From: Rhyacophila brunnea
Lineage: Eukaryota; Arthropoda; Insecta; Trichoptera; Rhyacophilidae
Reading direction: 5' to 3'
Assembly (NCBI GenBank): GCA_022495005.1
Contig: JAGYXB010000659.1
Span: 868,001-932,000, forward strand
DNA: 64,000 bases
This document shows positions 1 to 11,621 of the stretch, piece after piece (the stretch's first letter is position 1; each line of letters opens with the position of its first letter). A program made the translations under genes and the position numbers. The notes under the pieces were generated by a model. The model saw only the letters and a program-made list of their open reading frames with translations, was not told where the DNA came from and ran no database searches.

Positions 1-650
1 CCATCTTTAAGTAGAATTAAATTCATTCTCAGTTAATTCTGTTTTGTATGAAAAGTTATTTCGGAAGAAATCCGTGAAAAGTAAAATACTATTATTGGTT
101 GCTATGGGTCTGGAGTCCTAGCAACTAAATTATTAATATATACATGCGTTACTATGGAAATCGATATGAAATATCAAAATGACATTTCAGTATTCTATAT
201 TTATTCAGTATTTCTATCAAGTACAATTTTTTTTGATCGTCTAAGCTAGTCTATAGTTTATATGATTCAACAGAAAATTTAAAAACGTTGTATATAAAAA
301 GTTCTTTTTATCTTGTAATTATCTCTGATGCATTTGAAAATTATCTATTTGTATTTCTTGACGCTGAAAATGTATATTTATATACCAATATTGTAATCCT
401 GGGTGCTTTAAAAGCCGAGATATTGATAATATATGTATTTCAAGATGGCCACTGGAACAGGTGGTTCCTATCGAAAATTGAAAGCTACGCTCCTAAAAAG
501 CTGTGGAAAAAATTAGTGCTTTTTTTCCAGGGTGTCCGCATTTACTTAAAATTCGTCGAAAAGCTGCATAATTACTTTGAATATGTTATATATATATTAT
601 GTAAAACATTAAAAAAATATTGTACAAAATATTATTTTCCGTATTAAAAA
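1..650. other. AT-rich DNA without recognisable gene
   Basis: No protein or RNA family is recognised. One reading frame of about 119 codons is open at 288-647, but its composition simply follows the AT-rich background and no domain can be seen. A 7-bp inverted pair (98-104 and 119-125, GTTGCTA/TAGCAAC) is the only structure noticed. Confidence 0.5.
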
Positions 651-870
651 AGGCATCCTGCATCCTCCCCGTATCGGTTCGCCTGCATCCGATGCAGTGT
701 CACGTCGAGCCGCCTCTCATTATGGACAGGCCGTCCCCTTGAAAAGTGTTCGCCGGCTCGCCGTCACGTACGAAGGCAGGCGCCGAATCATTATTCGCTT
801 TTTCATCTTGCGCGTGTGTCCCTTCCGTGACATTCGCGAAACAGGGCTGGTAAAATGTAGTAATATAACT
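651..870. other. GC/CpG-rich patch, unknown function
   Basis: This stretch is clearly richer in G, C and CpG than the flanks. It carries one open frame (697-921, plus) with no recognisable domain. In insect genomes such patches can be an exon, a promoter or an old mobile-element piece; nothing in the sequence decides between these. No splice-site or start context strong enough to call an exon was seen. Confidence 0.4.
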
Positions 871-1870
871 ATTGTCATTTGTGTTCTATTGTATTATGTT
901 ATTTTAGTTTGCAAAATATAGCGTTGGTTCAAGCTTTTTTACCAGTAGGACAGGATCAAGATTTGAATGATTTGGATACAGGACAGCAGTCTTTATAACA
1001 TTCAAAGGCATGCAGGGTTTATGTTCTCATCGTCTTCGATCTTCGACCTTATAAACAATACAATTTTCCAAGATGTCATGGCTGCTTCAATGTGGCCAAT
1101 AAACTGAAGAATCCGGAACCGAAAAATCGATAAAATTGTGTCTCGACTATCTATCTTACTAACGATGGATTCATTTATCAGTTTGGCCGACTATGAAACT
1201 TCTAGTACCACTTTTAAAATACACCAGTTTTCTTATTTTGTCTATATTTTAAGAGACTTATAATATAAGTATAAATTGAAAAGACAAGAAATGTTTCTAG
1301 ACTCAATTTAGTCATGTTGGTTATATTTTCTCTATTATAAATTGGTTATAGAAACTATATAACGTTTTTAACTCTTAGTAATCTCATTTTGATATCAGCA
1401 TAGCATTCAACGTAATCAGATGTGATCAGACTGTTAGTTATTTACTGATTTACATCAAAATTATATATATCTAACATAAATGTTTCATAACTCACAATTG
1501 GCCAGACGGAGGTAGCATTGAAACATTGTGCAAGTTGCTTACCTGAAAAATAAACGAAAAACTTTTATTAGTTAAATATTGCATACATTATAGTGAAAAT
1601 TAAAAATTAAATAAAATATGAGACAAATCTTTAGTCAAATTAATAGCTAATAAATACTCACCAACGAGTACATAATATATCTACATTATTTATTTTATAA
1701 TATATCATGGTAAAACAGTTTATACAAAATTATACAGTAGTAAAAATAAAATTCATATAGGAAAAAGAAGATTCTTAAAATATAGCTAAAAACTATTATT
1801 AATAAAATATTATAATCTTAACCTATTTATTTCGCGAAAATAACTAATTGACAACAATTATCAATGCCAA
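871..1870. other. AT-rich DNA, nothing recognised
   Basis: No open frame with protein-like composition, no RNA gene and no repeat structure was recognised here. Confidence 0.5.
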
Positions 1871-1875
1871 TAGTA

Positions 1876-1950
1876 CTAGCAAATAATTACATCAAATAGT
1901 TTAACCACACGATAGACAGCATCATGAAACGACATATTATTATCCGTTAT
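1876..1950 (-). pseudogene. LINE RT C-terminal scrap
   Basis: On the minus strand this reads NNMSFHDAVYRVVKLFD before a stop. It matches the segment KDVMFYDAVYRAINLFDG in the better preserved LINE end at 39925-40640, so it is probably a tiny relic of the same Jockey/CR1-like family. Only about 20 codons are left and the rest cannot be followed. The assignment rests on that one internal match. Confidence 0.4.
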
Positions 1951-2590
1951 GTTACTTATATCGTTGATGAGAATATTACCTTGTAAAGCCATAAAAAAGG
2001 TTAATTAATATATTTTTAACAAAAAATCATCCTTTCGTTGGATAATAAATATATTGATATTTGAAAAAGAAAATAATTGAGAAAATTCTCTTGATTTTCA
2101 TATTCATAACGGAAGAATATGTGCATATTTCCTCAAGTACAATATTATAATGTATGCAATTATTCACTCAAATCTTTCTCATTTGTATACATAACATAAT
2201 TGCGCATAAACCGTTATGCATAGTCATACTTAAATGTGTGAGTTAAAACGTTAGATATCTAACTTACGCTGCCGAAATCGGCGACTTAAAAAAGGTGAAA
2301 ATACCAATTATTATTGTTATTTTTATAAGAAAGTTTTAGTTGTGAGCATAGATATCTTTACACTACGCTCAATCCTAAAGGCAAAACCCATACATATTTT
2401 ATTAAAGAGTAAAAATCTATCAATCACCTTCAGTCGTTAGTATGAATTGTTGACACATTTTCAAAATATATTCTTTTTTTTTTCATTAAACTCCGAAGTC
2501 TCAACTGAATCTTATTTAGCTTTACTTTTTAACATACACTATTAATACATATTATTACAATATTTACTCATACAGTTATTATAATACAAA
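1951..2590. other. AT-rich DNA, nothing recognised
   Basis: Apart from a 14-bp palindrome around GTTAGATATCTAAC near 2251-2265 no structure or reading frame was recognised. Confidence 0.45.
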
Positions 2591-2595
2591 TTTAC

Positions 2596-2810
2596 AGGAG
2601 ACGAAAAAAAAAGAAAAAGAACAAAAACAGTTTAAACTTGTAGGCCACACTCACGCAGAAACATTTGGACACCCTGGAACGCCTTGATATTCGGCCGAGC
2701 CAAAAATATCGGAGATCCAGTGGCAATTGGTACTTTTGTTTACTTAAATCTTTAAGAAGCCGCTGTCTCTGGGTATCATACATAGAACATTGCCAAACAT
2801 AACACAATAT
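2596..2810 (-). pseudogene. possible LINE C-terminal fragment
   Basis: A 71-codon minus-strand frame is less AT-driven than its surroundings and contains CSMYDTQRQRLLKDLSKQKY. The pattern of Cys-x-x-Tyr followed by Arg-x-x-Leu and a leucine-rich stretch resembles the region after the zinc knuckle at the C-terminus of R1/Jockey-type LINE polyproteins, as in the fragment at 4274-4565. This is pattern similarity only; no catalytic RT motif is present. It could equally be a chance frame. Confidence 0.3.
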
Positions 2811-3400
2811 TGTACAAAAATATTATTAAACCCCTTATCAAAACTATCTAGGTATCAGGATCAAAGAAAAAGCCACCGGGTCAAGAATGTTATTGATACA
2901 CGAAATTAAATGACAAATCGCCAACCCTCTTACCCGTGAACCCTCATGCGCGCCTAATATCGTTTAAAGAGTGAAGTACGTTTGCGATGGAGATTGTATT
3001 GAATTCTTCGCCTGGCAGGGGACTTATCCACTTTATTGTGTTTTAAAATATCACGTGTGATGTAATGAGATCTCCTACAGCTCGAACACTCGATGGTTTT
3101 TAATCGCTGCTTTTATGTTTGAATTTTTTGAAAAAGGAATACTTACAGAACACCATTTTTTATTATTATTTTTTAGTCAATATAGAAGATACATACGGTT
3201 TGGTAGGAATTTTAGATTTTGTATTATATAAAAAATATAATTTTTCAAAAGTTTCAGTCCTACTTGGTACATTCTTTTATCTAGATTTTTTTCCAATATA
3301 TATGTTTCTGAGGTTTTTCAAAATTGTTTCTATGATTTTGTATTATTAACCAAATAAGAATTCAATATTATGTTTCTCATTATACGCAATAAATGAAATT

Positions 3401-3995
3401 TTATTTAGGTATGGTCCCAATATTGAAGCTTGATTTATATAAATAAAAAGGATTTCAAGTAATTACACATTTATATTTTTATAAAAAATCGATGTTTTTA
3501 AAATAAATATAGAAATATATTTAAACTATGAATTAGTCAAAAATCTCTACGACAACACACAGAAAACTTAATAAATTAAATAATTGTATTAATAAATTAA
3601 TATAACCATAAAATATATGCAATGATAATTATGATGGGGTCCTTTGACAAAATCACGTTTTATAACATTTTTTTACTAATGTAAGTTTATCTTTGACTTA
3701 AAATCTTATTTAGGTATAGTCCCAATATTTAAGCTCGATTTGATATAAATGAAAAGGATTTCAAGTTATACACATTTTTATTTTTATAAAAATCGATGTT
3801 TTTTTTTAAATAAATATAAAAAATAATAAATCTATGAATTAGTCAAAAAGCTGTACGAGAAAAAATTGAAAACGTAATAAACTATATTTTAATAATTAAT
3901 ATGACCATAGAATATAACGTAGTAATAACGTAACTGTGGACATAATATGTAACAAATTCAATTTTTTTTTACAATTGTTTATCTTTGACAAAAAA
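3401..3995. repeat. tandem duplication, period about 305 bp
   Basis: Two consecutive copies of one AT-rich unit: 3401-3705 and 3706 to about 3995. Both begin TTATTTAGGTAT and share, in order, CCCAATATT, AAGGATTTCAAGT, AATCGATGTTT, TATGAATTAGTCAAAAA and TTTATCTTTGAC. The copies have drifted by many substitutions and small indels, so the duplication is not recent. No coding content. Confidence 0.85.
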
Positions 3996-4039
3996 TATTT
4001 TTCTTTTTAATGTTTTGAGATACATATTTATTAATTGAT

Positions 4040-4570
4040 ACAATGATTTGAGTTGCCCCATCTCCACTCGCCAAGCATATGCAGCCTCGTTTTGTGCACG
4101 GCCGCCCTCCATGGTACTATAAACGTTTCAAAATGAAAAGATTTTAGTGCCACAACTTCCTTGTCCCGAAGCGATGCTGCACGGGAGTGGTGCAGCAACC
4201 ATGCACCTTAGTGCTTAAAGAAAGAGTTTTAGAAAATAAAAAGAATCTTGGCTTGCTCTGCTGTCATTTATCTTTAATGACATGAAGTGTCCTCTGTACT
4301 CGTGTACTGAAACTCTGCCGAAACAGAGGAGTCAAGAGTTGAAAGTGATGAATCTAAGGAGAGATCGGAATTATTCCGTCCTCCATATGACACAGCAAAT
4401 TTTTTAAATGCCTCAAAGTTGGCCTTAGTTGATATCAAGTCGGCGTGGCCGATCGGGCCCGTGTGTAGACGGACCCTGGCAAACAGCTCCGCTCGGTCGG
4501 ATTCCATCAACGGGTATTCGCAGAGGACCTGTTCAGCGTCTTGATGGTAATGTTCGCATGTGCAAATATG
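4040..4570 (-). pseudogene. LINE C-terminal zinc-knuckle relic with 3' UTR
   Basis: The minus strand reads CTCEHYHQDAEQVLCEYPLM and then continues open to about 4274, ending in a serine-rich tail. A Cys-x-Cys...His...Cys cluster followed by a divergent helical region is what non-LTR retrotransposons of the R1/Jockey type carry downstream of their RT (and RNase H) domain. The GC-richer DNA at about 4040-4270, downstream in the element's sense, is compatible with its 3' untranslated region. Upstream of 4570 the sequence becomes AT-rich and no RT motif is seen, so the copy is severely 5' truncated. The family assignment is tentative because the cysteine spacing is slightly irregular. Confidence 0.5.
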
Positions 4571-5310
4571 GTTGAAATTGTAAATTATTAAAAAAATGTC
4601 TCAAATTGCAAGCTTCGCATTTTTCCGCTAGGTGCCTCTGGTTGGTAAATACATCGCCTTAAGTAGACTTAACTACTTCGACTTAACTTGACGACTCACA
4701 TAATGTGTAGGTATCTAAGGAAATCCTTTTGTCTATTCACTCACTGTTTGTATTAACTTTAAATTCAATGACAGCAGCTTTTATCAAAACGTTTAACTCA
4801 GTGACAACGAATCACCATTATTATTACAGGAAAGATAAGAATCTCGTAATAGCCCTTACATAAATAAAACAAAATGCTATTTTTATCTTTGACTCAACTC
4901 TTTTGCTACGCGACACTCCCCAGAACAAGCCTCGAAAACGAAAAAAGCAAGAAAGGAAATACAATAACAAACGCATATTTCATCGGACGTGACCGCAAGG
5001 ATATATTATATACCATAATGTCTACATAGTTATTCTGGCAATAAGCTACAGTAAAATTCATCACACATACAAATTCCATACCATATTATAACTGATTAAA
5101 AATCATTTATTTTTAATACCCATATAGTTTTTATCACAACTCTTAACTGCATACGGTCGCACATTTATGACATTTCTAACTATTTTTATACAGCCTATAA
5201 CGTAGAATAGTATCAGATTCTTATGGAAGTGTATGCGTCTCATTTAGGTGTTGGTATAGTTACTTTCGAATGACACAATGCCAGTTGAAAATATGTCCTT
5301 CCTCTACTCG
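4571..5310. other. AT-rich DNA, nothing recognised
   Basis: No gene, RNA or repeat structure was recognised in this interval. Confidence 0.45.
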
Positions 5311-5314
5311 ATCG

Positions 5315-5385
5315 AATTCAATTTTAAATTCTGATGGTTTTAACTTGTGTACTATTTTTTGCGACGTGGTTTTGAAAAATTGTCA
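5315..5385. repeat. partial copy of foldback repeat D end
   Basis: The stretch carries AAATTCTGATGGTTTTAACT and GTGTACTATT followed by TTTTTTGCGACG, matching the left end of the foldback element at 23386-23835 (TGGATATAAGTTTTGTACTA, then TTTTTTTGCGACCC). Only the terminal piece is present. Confidence 0.4.
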
Positions 5386-5774
5386 AACCTTTAAATAAAG
5401 TCAGAAAAATTGTGGGCTAGGGCTAACATCATAAATGGTATTCTTCTGTGGTTAAAATAGTACCTATTTCAAATTTATAACTAATGAAACGTTTCTCAAA
5501 AGATTATCTACCGACTTTCACGAATATTAACTTGTCAAAAATTAATATTATATCGATTAATAGCAAGAATCTCTGAATATAAATATAAATTATGGAGTTC
5601 GATGAATATAACGATTACTCGATAAAATAATTAGGTACTTACATTCTTTAAGTAAATTTTGGTATAAATTAACAAAAACAGTAACAAATACTTTTTTAAC
5701 TCGCAGCATAAACAAACATTATATGTTATTAATACTATCGATCAAAGGTAGGTACTTGTAGGAATTTGAATTTA

Positions 5775-6245
5775 AATTCTAACGGATTTAAGTTTCCTAC
5801 TAATATCTCATAAGTTAACTCTATTAATTCCCAATACGTTACCATTGTTCCCAGAATGGACAATTTTACACCCTTTCAGTGTAGTATTTTTATTGTTTAT
5901 AATTTCTAATGATCTATTATTGAGTTTTGACAATTTATATACGCTTATCGAGTGTATTATTATTGATAAGGTATGGAGGTTTTAACAAACACTTTAACTA
6001 TTCATATTTTGTTTGTTATATATCTTTTTTGTTGTGTTCCTTGACTTAATAGGTAGGTACTTAAGTGATAAATTTTTTACCTACTTTATTTTATGAATTT
6101 GTTATATAAGTTAGAGTTAATTGTATTCGTTGTCAGTGTATATTTGCCTTTTGGTGAGTGTACAAAGTGCATGAAGATGTCGAAAGGCAAAACCCGGGTC
6201 GCAAAAAACGACTCAAATTGAATAGTACAAAACTTAAATCCATTA
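5775..6245 (-). mobile_element. foldback MITE-like repeat D, copy 1
   Basis: This is an inverted copy of 23386-23835. Shared landmarks include TAATGATCTATTATT, TTCCCAGAATGGACAATTTT, GAGTGTACAAAGTGCATGAA and GCAAAACCCGGGTCGC. The right end reads AATAGTACAAAACTTAAATC, the reverse complement of the left end of the other copy. No transposase is encoded, so it is a non-autonomous element; the superfamily cannot be fixed from the ends. Confidence 0.75.
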
Positions 6246-6432
6246 AAACATAATATGTTATAATTCAATCACAACAATTTACATCGATATGTGCTATAGT
6301 TATTTATAAAGGAAGATTGCTTACTACATTCGTCGCCGAGTTTACGAGTCATGGAGACAGTGAATGTAATTTATTCATCAATAAGATTAGCAACGATTGT
6401 AAAAAGTAGAGGACAAACTGTCCGGCAACGAA

Positions 6433-6700
6433 TTGCAAAAAACACTGTTGCATACCAAGCCTTCCGCTATTCGCGAACCAAATAAAAACATGGCAAAAAT
6501 TCGTAATGTTGTTGTTTATAATTCAGATCACGTTGCGGTCGCCGCGGTAACGACTCTCCGTAACGACGCAGCCGTTGCGGCAATCCGTTACTCGGAACGC
6601 CGATCCGTTGGGCCGTTAGCGACGCCCGATGTTATTCCGTTAGGCGGAATGGAGCAATCGAACAAAAGCATTATTTCGGCAATCAAGTTAATAATACAAC
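6433..6700. other. CpG-rich patch with recurring CCGTTA
   Basis: A block that is strikingly CpG-rich for this window. The motif CCGTTA occurs three times and CCGTTG twice within about 100 bp (6565-6655), alongside GTAACGAC twice. One plus frame (6433-6786) is open across it, but it reads as low-complexity Ala/Val/Arg without a recognised domain. It could be a promoter or enhancer, a first exon, or an old repeat; no second copy was found in the window. Confidence 0.4.
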
Positions 6701-7015
6701 TAATTTATAACGCAATATTCTGTAGTCGGCAAATAAATGGCCCACATTTTTCTATAAAAACAACCATTTGCTTTTTTTTTAAATAATTTCTAATAGGTAC
6801 TTGTAACGCGTTTTTCTCCAGTGCCTGAGCTGTATCCCGTAAATATATTATTACAATATGGTCAATACACAACAAATATTGTCGTTGTATCTTTGTTCAT
6901 TCAGTAATATAGTGACAATACATTTTTATATCCGTGCCTAATATCACAATGTGTTATTAAAATAACACAATTTATTTTATAATCGAATTAACAGAAAATC
7001 TTCTTTTTGAAGTAC

Positions 7016-7200
7016 TTCTTTTGGGGCGTTTGGTAGAGAGTTAAATTGATCGCACACCGTTACGAAAGTGCGCGACAGTATGAAGTTCGCTGCGAATCAT
7101 TCAGCTATATACAAACGCAAGTTTGATAGTAGAATTGTTCCGTTGCCTAGGCAATGAATTTATTATTGTAGGCCATTTGCAATTCCTTACGTAAACAAAC
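7016..7200 (+). repeat. dispersed repeat C, copy 1
   Basis: About 185 bp shared, in opposite orientation, with 30335-30550. Conserved pieces include GCGTTTGGTAGA, AAAGTGCGCGACAGTATGAA, GTTCCGTTGCCTAGG, CCATTTGCAATTCC and TTACGTAAACAAAC. It carries no reading frame and no clear terminal inverted repeat. It is probably a non-autonomous mobile element or a piece of one. Confidence 0.75.
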
Positions 7201-7234
7201 AATTATTTTTTTTTTCAAATTGTTATTCCTCTTT

Positions 7235-7405
7235 CCATTCTATGTTAGCACTACGACAGGACATAAGGTCCAATGGTCCAATCACAAGCACCCAGGCTTT
7301 GAGAAAATCACATAAATAGATGACGTGAAGCCCTTGGATGAAAGCCCAGTGCTTTACGTACTGGACTACAAGGCCCGCAAAACTTGTTTCTGAGGGATTC
7401 CAAAT
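7235..7405 (-). repeat. degenerate tRNA-like SINE (family E)
   Basis: On the minus strand a tRNA-like head (GCGGGCCTTGTAGTCCAGTA, then a worn B-box-like GGGCTTCACGTC) is followed by TTTTCTCAAAGCCTGGGTGC. The same tail order (B-box-like CTCGATTCCCGG, then TTTTTCTCAAAGCCTGGATG) occurs on the plus strand at 63505-63645. The shared head-plus-tail order supports a SINE family with two worn members here. Confidence 0.5.
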
Positions 7406-7675
7406 ATGTATATTCAAGAACGAATATTATATTTTTGAATATTGTAAAAAGTAATTCAATGGATAAAAAATGAACAACTTGGATTTGCTAGTATAAATAC
7501 AATAAGATTTTATATCAGTTAATAATATCTCATTGAAGCATATGTTACCGGCCTCTGCCATTAATAAATTATCTAGAATAAGTGCTTATTGCTATGCTTT
7601 ACATTAATAAAATGTTTGTTCACAAACAATTTGACAGTTAACAGCGTTAAAGAGAATTTTCATTATTACTTCTTA

Positions 7676-7783
7676 GGCCTTGTCCACATGGCGTATTTTC
7701 ACTCGCGCGCAATCCAAGTGCATGTTACTTATTGAGCCGTCCACACACACTCGCGGCGAGACACGCGCCATGTGGACAAGGCC
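7676..7783. mobile_element. 108-bp MITE with 18-bp perfect TIRs
   Basis: The ends are GGCCTTGTCCACATGGCG and its exact reverse complement CGCCATGTGGACAAGGCC, enclosing about 70 bp of GC-rich DNA. The flanks are TTA on the left and TAA on the right, which fits a 3-bp W-rich target of the PIF/Harbinger kind, although the two are not a strict direct repeat. No coding capacity. The perfect ends suggest a fairly young insertion. Confidence 0.8.
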
Positions 7784-8034
7784 TAACTGTATGCACATTT
7801 ATTTGCGTATTTTCCGTGAAAGATGTTATTATTTACAGAAATTACCTTGGATTGTCTCACCATCTTATGATGCTATAAGAACGACCTACACCATAATTGG
7901 TAGATAATTTAAGAAGCGCTGAACCAATTGAAAGTCCACGACTTTATCATTGCCGTCTTTAGAAGGCTGGAGCATAATATGACGAAGTAAATAAAATTAA
8001 AATGATTATTATATGTATGTGTAAACGGTAATCA

Positions 8035-8285
8035 TAAATATAATAATATATGTATATATATAATTTTAAAACGTCTTCTGCATATACACACTAGAAAAAA
8101 TCGTTTTGTAGAAAAAAATACAACACCTGCTGGATTTGCGCCAGTATGTTTTACCAATTAAACTACGGGCGCCTTAGATAATTAGAACGATTTTAACTAT
8201 AATAGTAGTTGTTACATGAAATGCTTATCGAATTGCGTTATAAGGTTGGCTGTCGGTTTTAGTATATTAAATTAAGGTATTTATC
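8035..8285 (-). repeat. tRNA-headed repeat family A, copy 1
   Basis: Minus-strand copy. A tRNA-like head with an A-box-like CGTAGTTTAATTGGTAAAAC and the family hallmark GGCGC is followed by CTAGTGTGTATATGCA. Upstream lies the shared 5' module (GCCAACCTTATAACGCAATT, TTTCATGTAACAACTACTA). The B-box segment present at 58092-58163 is deleted here, so an active Pol III promoter is unlikely. Confidence 0.7.
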
Positions 8286-8299
8286 AATTAATTCCTTAA

Positions 8300-8410
8300 C
8301 CGATTCACTGCAGACTTACTAATTAATTACCACATTTAAATATGATGTTAATTATATCTAATGGCCAACTAATGCAAACGCGCCAGTCGGGTTGTCAGCA
8401 CTAAATGAGT
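8300..8410 (+). repeat. dispersed repeat shared with 54085-54205
   Basis: GATTCACTGCAGACT, AATTACCAC, GTTAATTA and TGGCCAACT line up in order with CATTCACTGCCGACT, AATTACCAC, GTTAATTACATC and CGGCCACCT inside the foldback element at 53908-54310. It is probably an isolated piece of that element family. Confidence 0.5.
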
Positions 8411-8960
8411 TAATTACTATATGTGATCACATACATTTTGTGTAAGAGTGATTCTATAATATAGACTGGTAAAACAGGACTAAATTTGCTTAACCTCATC
8501 GAATTTATCATTTGTTTGCATAGACAATATAATATTTACGCTTTCTTGATTACGTTTGCCGCGAAAATGGCGAACCATAGACAAACAGACGGAATTAGAT
8601 TAACCGGACGCGACCGACGTGTCGCATATCCGCTTTTCCAAGATCTGACAGAAAACAAATGTCCGGCTTGTACCAGGCGCGCATGGACAAAAAAGGATAG
8701 AAAATAACATATTGTGTGACAACGTTAAACAATCATAAATTCGATTTATCCCCAGTCTAGACGACCAGGCAAACAGAAGGACCGCGAACAACTTGCAGCG
8801 ACGACAGATAGAACGATTCCGAGGTGTTGGTTATATCCATTAAATAAATGAAACGTTCCTCAATACTCTGGAAGATTTCTGTTATCCTGGTAGAATTTAT
8901 TTTATAGAGCAGGCTTAGAGGATTTTAGTGATCCTTTAAATGTTCTTTCAATTTGACGGA

Positions 8961-9004
8961 ATATATAAAAGAGTACGTAAGTACATGACGTACTCTTATA
9001 TATT
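8961..9004. repeat. short hairpin
   Basis: ATATATAAAAGAGTACGT is followed after 8-9 nt by ACGTACTCTTATATAT, a near-perfect inverted repeat of about 16 bp. This may be the remnant of a small foldback element; no target duplication was seen. Confidence 0.55.
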
Positions 9005-10515
9005 TTTAATAAATGTTGTGTTTCTTTAAAATAAATTGTGATTATTTATATTTATAAAATTAAAATATCGTAATAAATTTAAGAATTTGTTATTGATATG
9101 TAGTTTTTCACGTAATTAAATAATAATCAGTACCGGTTTCGCCCATATAACAGGACATACTCAACTGACAAAATTATTTTCATTAGGTATTATAATGTTT
9201 ACTAATCAATAAGTATCAGTTTACGACATCACAGTGATCTTAATTTTTTTCATTTCACTTTTCAATCATTTCCGTTTCCGAGGAGAAGGAAAATTTTAAT
9301 TTAGAATAGATACTTATCATAGGCATATTATATAAAAATTGGATAAATAAATAAAGTATAAAATTAACAATAATAAATGCATCATTAAAAATGGTTTCAG
9401 CTGATTGGTATTTTACTAATATTATTATTAAGAATATAAGATTAATACTGTTTAGTGAGACTACGTGCGTGATGAGATTTGAATTTAAATTAAAATTTAT
9501 ATCAGTTTCACACTATTCCATTTTAATCATTTATTAACCTTCCCTTGACGATGCTTATAAATTTCGCCCGTTCCGATGATGTTACTTTAAGTTACCGTAC
9601 GAGATTAATAATAATATTACAGTAGGTAAAGGAAATTGCTTATTTTGACAACACAAATAAGTCTACTAAGGTTTAATCATCATTATTTGCTATTTATTTT
9701 ATCTATAAAATTGTCAAAATGGCATCAAACCCTAGTTATAATCATACGAGAATTTCTCTACATTCTTACAGCTAACAAGTCATAATACTATCTTGATCTC
9801 AACTTCTACGCTCGTATCTCTTTCTCACAATTCATTATAATATCTCTCTTGATCGCATATACTTTTAAATCTATCTCTTTTGTACAATATAATACGTCGC
9901 ACTCTGTTTGCAATTTGCATTTATAAATTTATAACAGATAAATCAAATCCAACGGATATCTATCAATTATACGTATTAACGCTATCGATATTGAAAATAA
10001 TTATTTTTTTACCTAAATGTACCTAATATTGATGATTCTATAAATAGCCGAATTATAAAGATGTTGAAGTGAATATTAACTTAAATATGTTCAGTTTAAT
10101 GGGCTGGGTAACTTAAGGTGACATTACAGTAACGAATGTGTTAATAAAAAGAGTTTTTCTATTCAATATATTTTACTTGCAGAAATATATAATAAATTCT
10201 TTCTTATTTATTCTAGTAAATATTTCAAAGTTCAAAGAGGATAACGGTAGATATTCCGGAAAATGCTTCACATATATAATTACCTTTTAGGTGTGCTATT
10301 ATTGACAGCTAAACCTTCTTATAATATATAAATCCTTTGTATCCGGAGATAATCTTAAACAACATCCGTTTATATTATGTTTAGTAGAATGTAAAACCCT
10401 AGTGTTATAATATTATATACAAATTTATCATATGCGAGTAAATGTATTATATTTCATATTCCTAAAAAACTTTGAAAAAAATTAATATTTCATGAAATAT
10501 AATATAAATTGTCAG
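9005..10515. other. AT-rich DNA, nothing recognised
   Basis: No gene, RNA or repeat structure was recognised in these 1.5 kb. Confidence 0.5.
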
Positions 10516-10521
10516 TGATTT

Positions 10522-10775
10522 GTGATGCATATGATTTTCTGTATCGTTACTACACAAATCTACATTATACTGTGGTCTCAACTGGGAAATGCACACAGAA
10601 AATTATGCACGGTTGACGAAATCCCAACACACAAAGCGCATAGATGCACGAGCTGCATTAAATCGCAACAAAGTATACTGCCGAGTGCATCGCCATTTTC
10701 CGGATGGTATTCCCACTAGAGAAAATGCACTGTTTTTACTCGATTATCTACATTGTTTGCTATCTTGTTAAGTGC
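10522..10775 (+). other. short GC-richer open frames, unassigned
   Basis: Two overlapping plus frames (10522-10719 and 10589-10771) cover a patch that is GC-richer than its flanks. The second reads RAALNRNKVYCRVHRHFPDG in the middle, which does not look like random AT-rich sequence. I do not recognise a domain. It may be a decayed mobile-element fragment or a small exon; no supporting splice sites were identified. Confidence 0.25.
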
Positions 10776-10789
10776 AGTTTTAATCTATT

Positions 10790-11140
10790 TAAGTGTGTTT
10801 GATCTTTTAAAATTTAGTTTTATCAATTTGAGTAATTTTATTATTTTGTTTACTATATTGGACGTATACCATGGAATCAATATAATATATAATAATGATA
10901 CCATAAGAATATAAATACAATGATAAAATATCATAAAAATGTCATCGTAGTAGATGTGGACTTTTTCTAGGTCGTTACATTTGAACGAGTACATTATTCA
11001 TAAAACAAACTTTTTATGCTATTCTGAATACTATTATACTTTTGTCACAACTGTTGTAGGTACCTGTATACAAAATTTGAAGTTTTCTGATAAATTGGAA
11101 ATATGAGAAAAGGTATTTGATAGTATAAATATAAATACTA
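10790..11140. other. AT-rich DNA, nothing recognised
   Basis: No gene or repeat recognised between the unassigned frames and the hAT element. Confidence 0.45.
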
Positions 11141-11155
11141 TATATACACATATAG

Positions 11156-11621
11156 CAGTGGCAAATGATGGAGGTAGGCTGTTAAGATTCACCATAAATA
11201 GTGCACACTAAACTTTGTCAGTCATACATATTTATTTTCATTCAAATAAGACTACAATTTACAGATGCTGTTGGTTAGTTTTTTATAATTCAATTAAACC
11301 CTGCGAAAACCAAGCCATAATAAATAATAGTCAAAAAATACTCGTACATCTATATTATAGTTTGGTTTAGGCGCCCTGCCTAATACCTAATATGTATTCT
11401 TAATCCAATGAAAACAAATAATTATGAATGAAAAAGTGTGCAAAAATCTACCAAAACTATTATGGTTTGGTTTAGGCAGGGTTTAATTATTTTTTTAAAT
11501 CTAATCAATAATCTTTAAATTGTAGACTTAGTTCAATGAAAACAAATACGCATGGTTAATAAAGTTTGATGTGGACTATTTATGTCGGATCTTAACAGCC
11601 TACCTCCACCCTTTGCCACGG
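11156..11621. mobile_element. non-autonomous hAT-like element, copy 1
   Basis: A 466-bp element with ends CAGTGGCAAA and (reverse complement) CCGTGGCAAA; the CAGTGG start is typical of hAT elements. It is bordered by a perfect 8-bp direct repeat, ACATATAG (11148-11155 and 11622-11629), the target duplication length of hAT transposases. The arms pair imperfectly over roughly 90 bp. The interior is AT-rich and encodes nothing. A diverged relative lies at 41825-42333. Confidence 0.9.

Noticed and set aside
98..125. RFX X-box (GTTGCTA...TAGCAAC)
   Set aside because: The half sites are separated by 14 nt, far more than the 0-3 nt of a real X-box.
288..647. 119-codon plus-strand open frame
   Set aside because: Residue use (F, Y, I, L, K) simply mirrors the AT-rich DNA; no domain, no composition shift.
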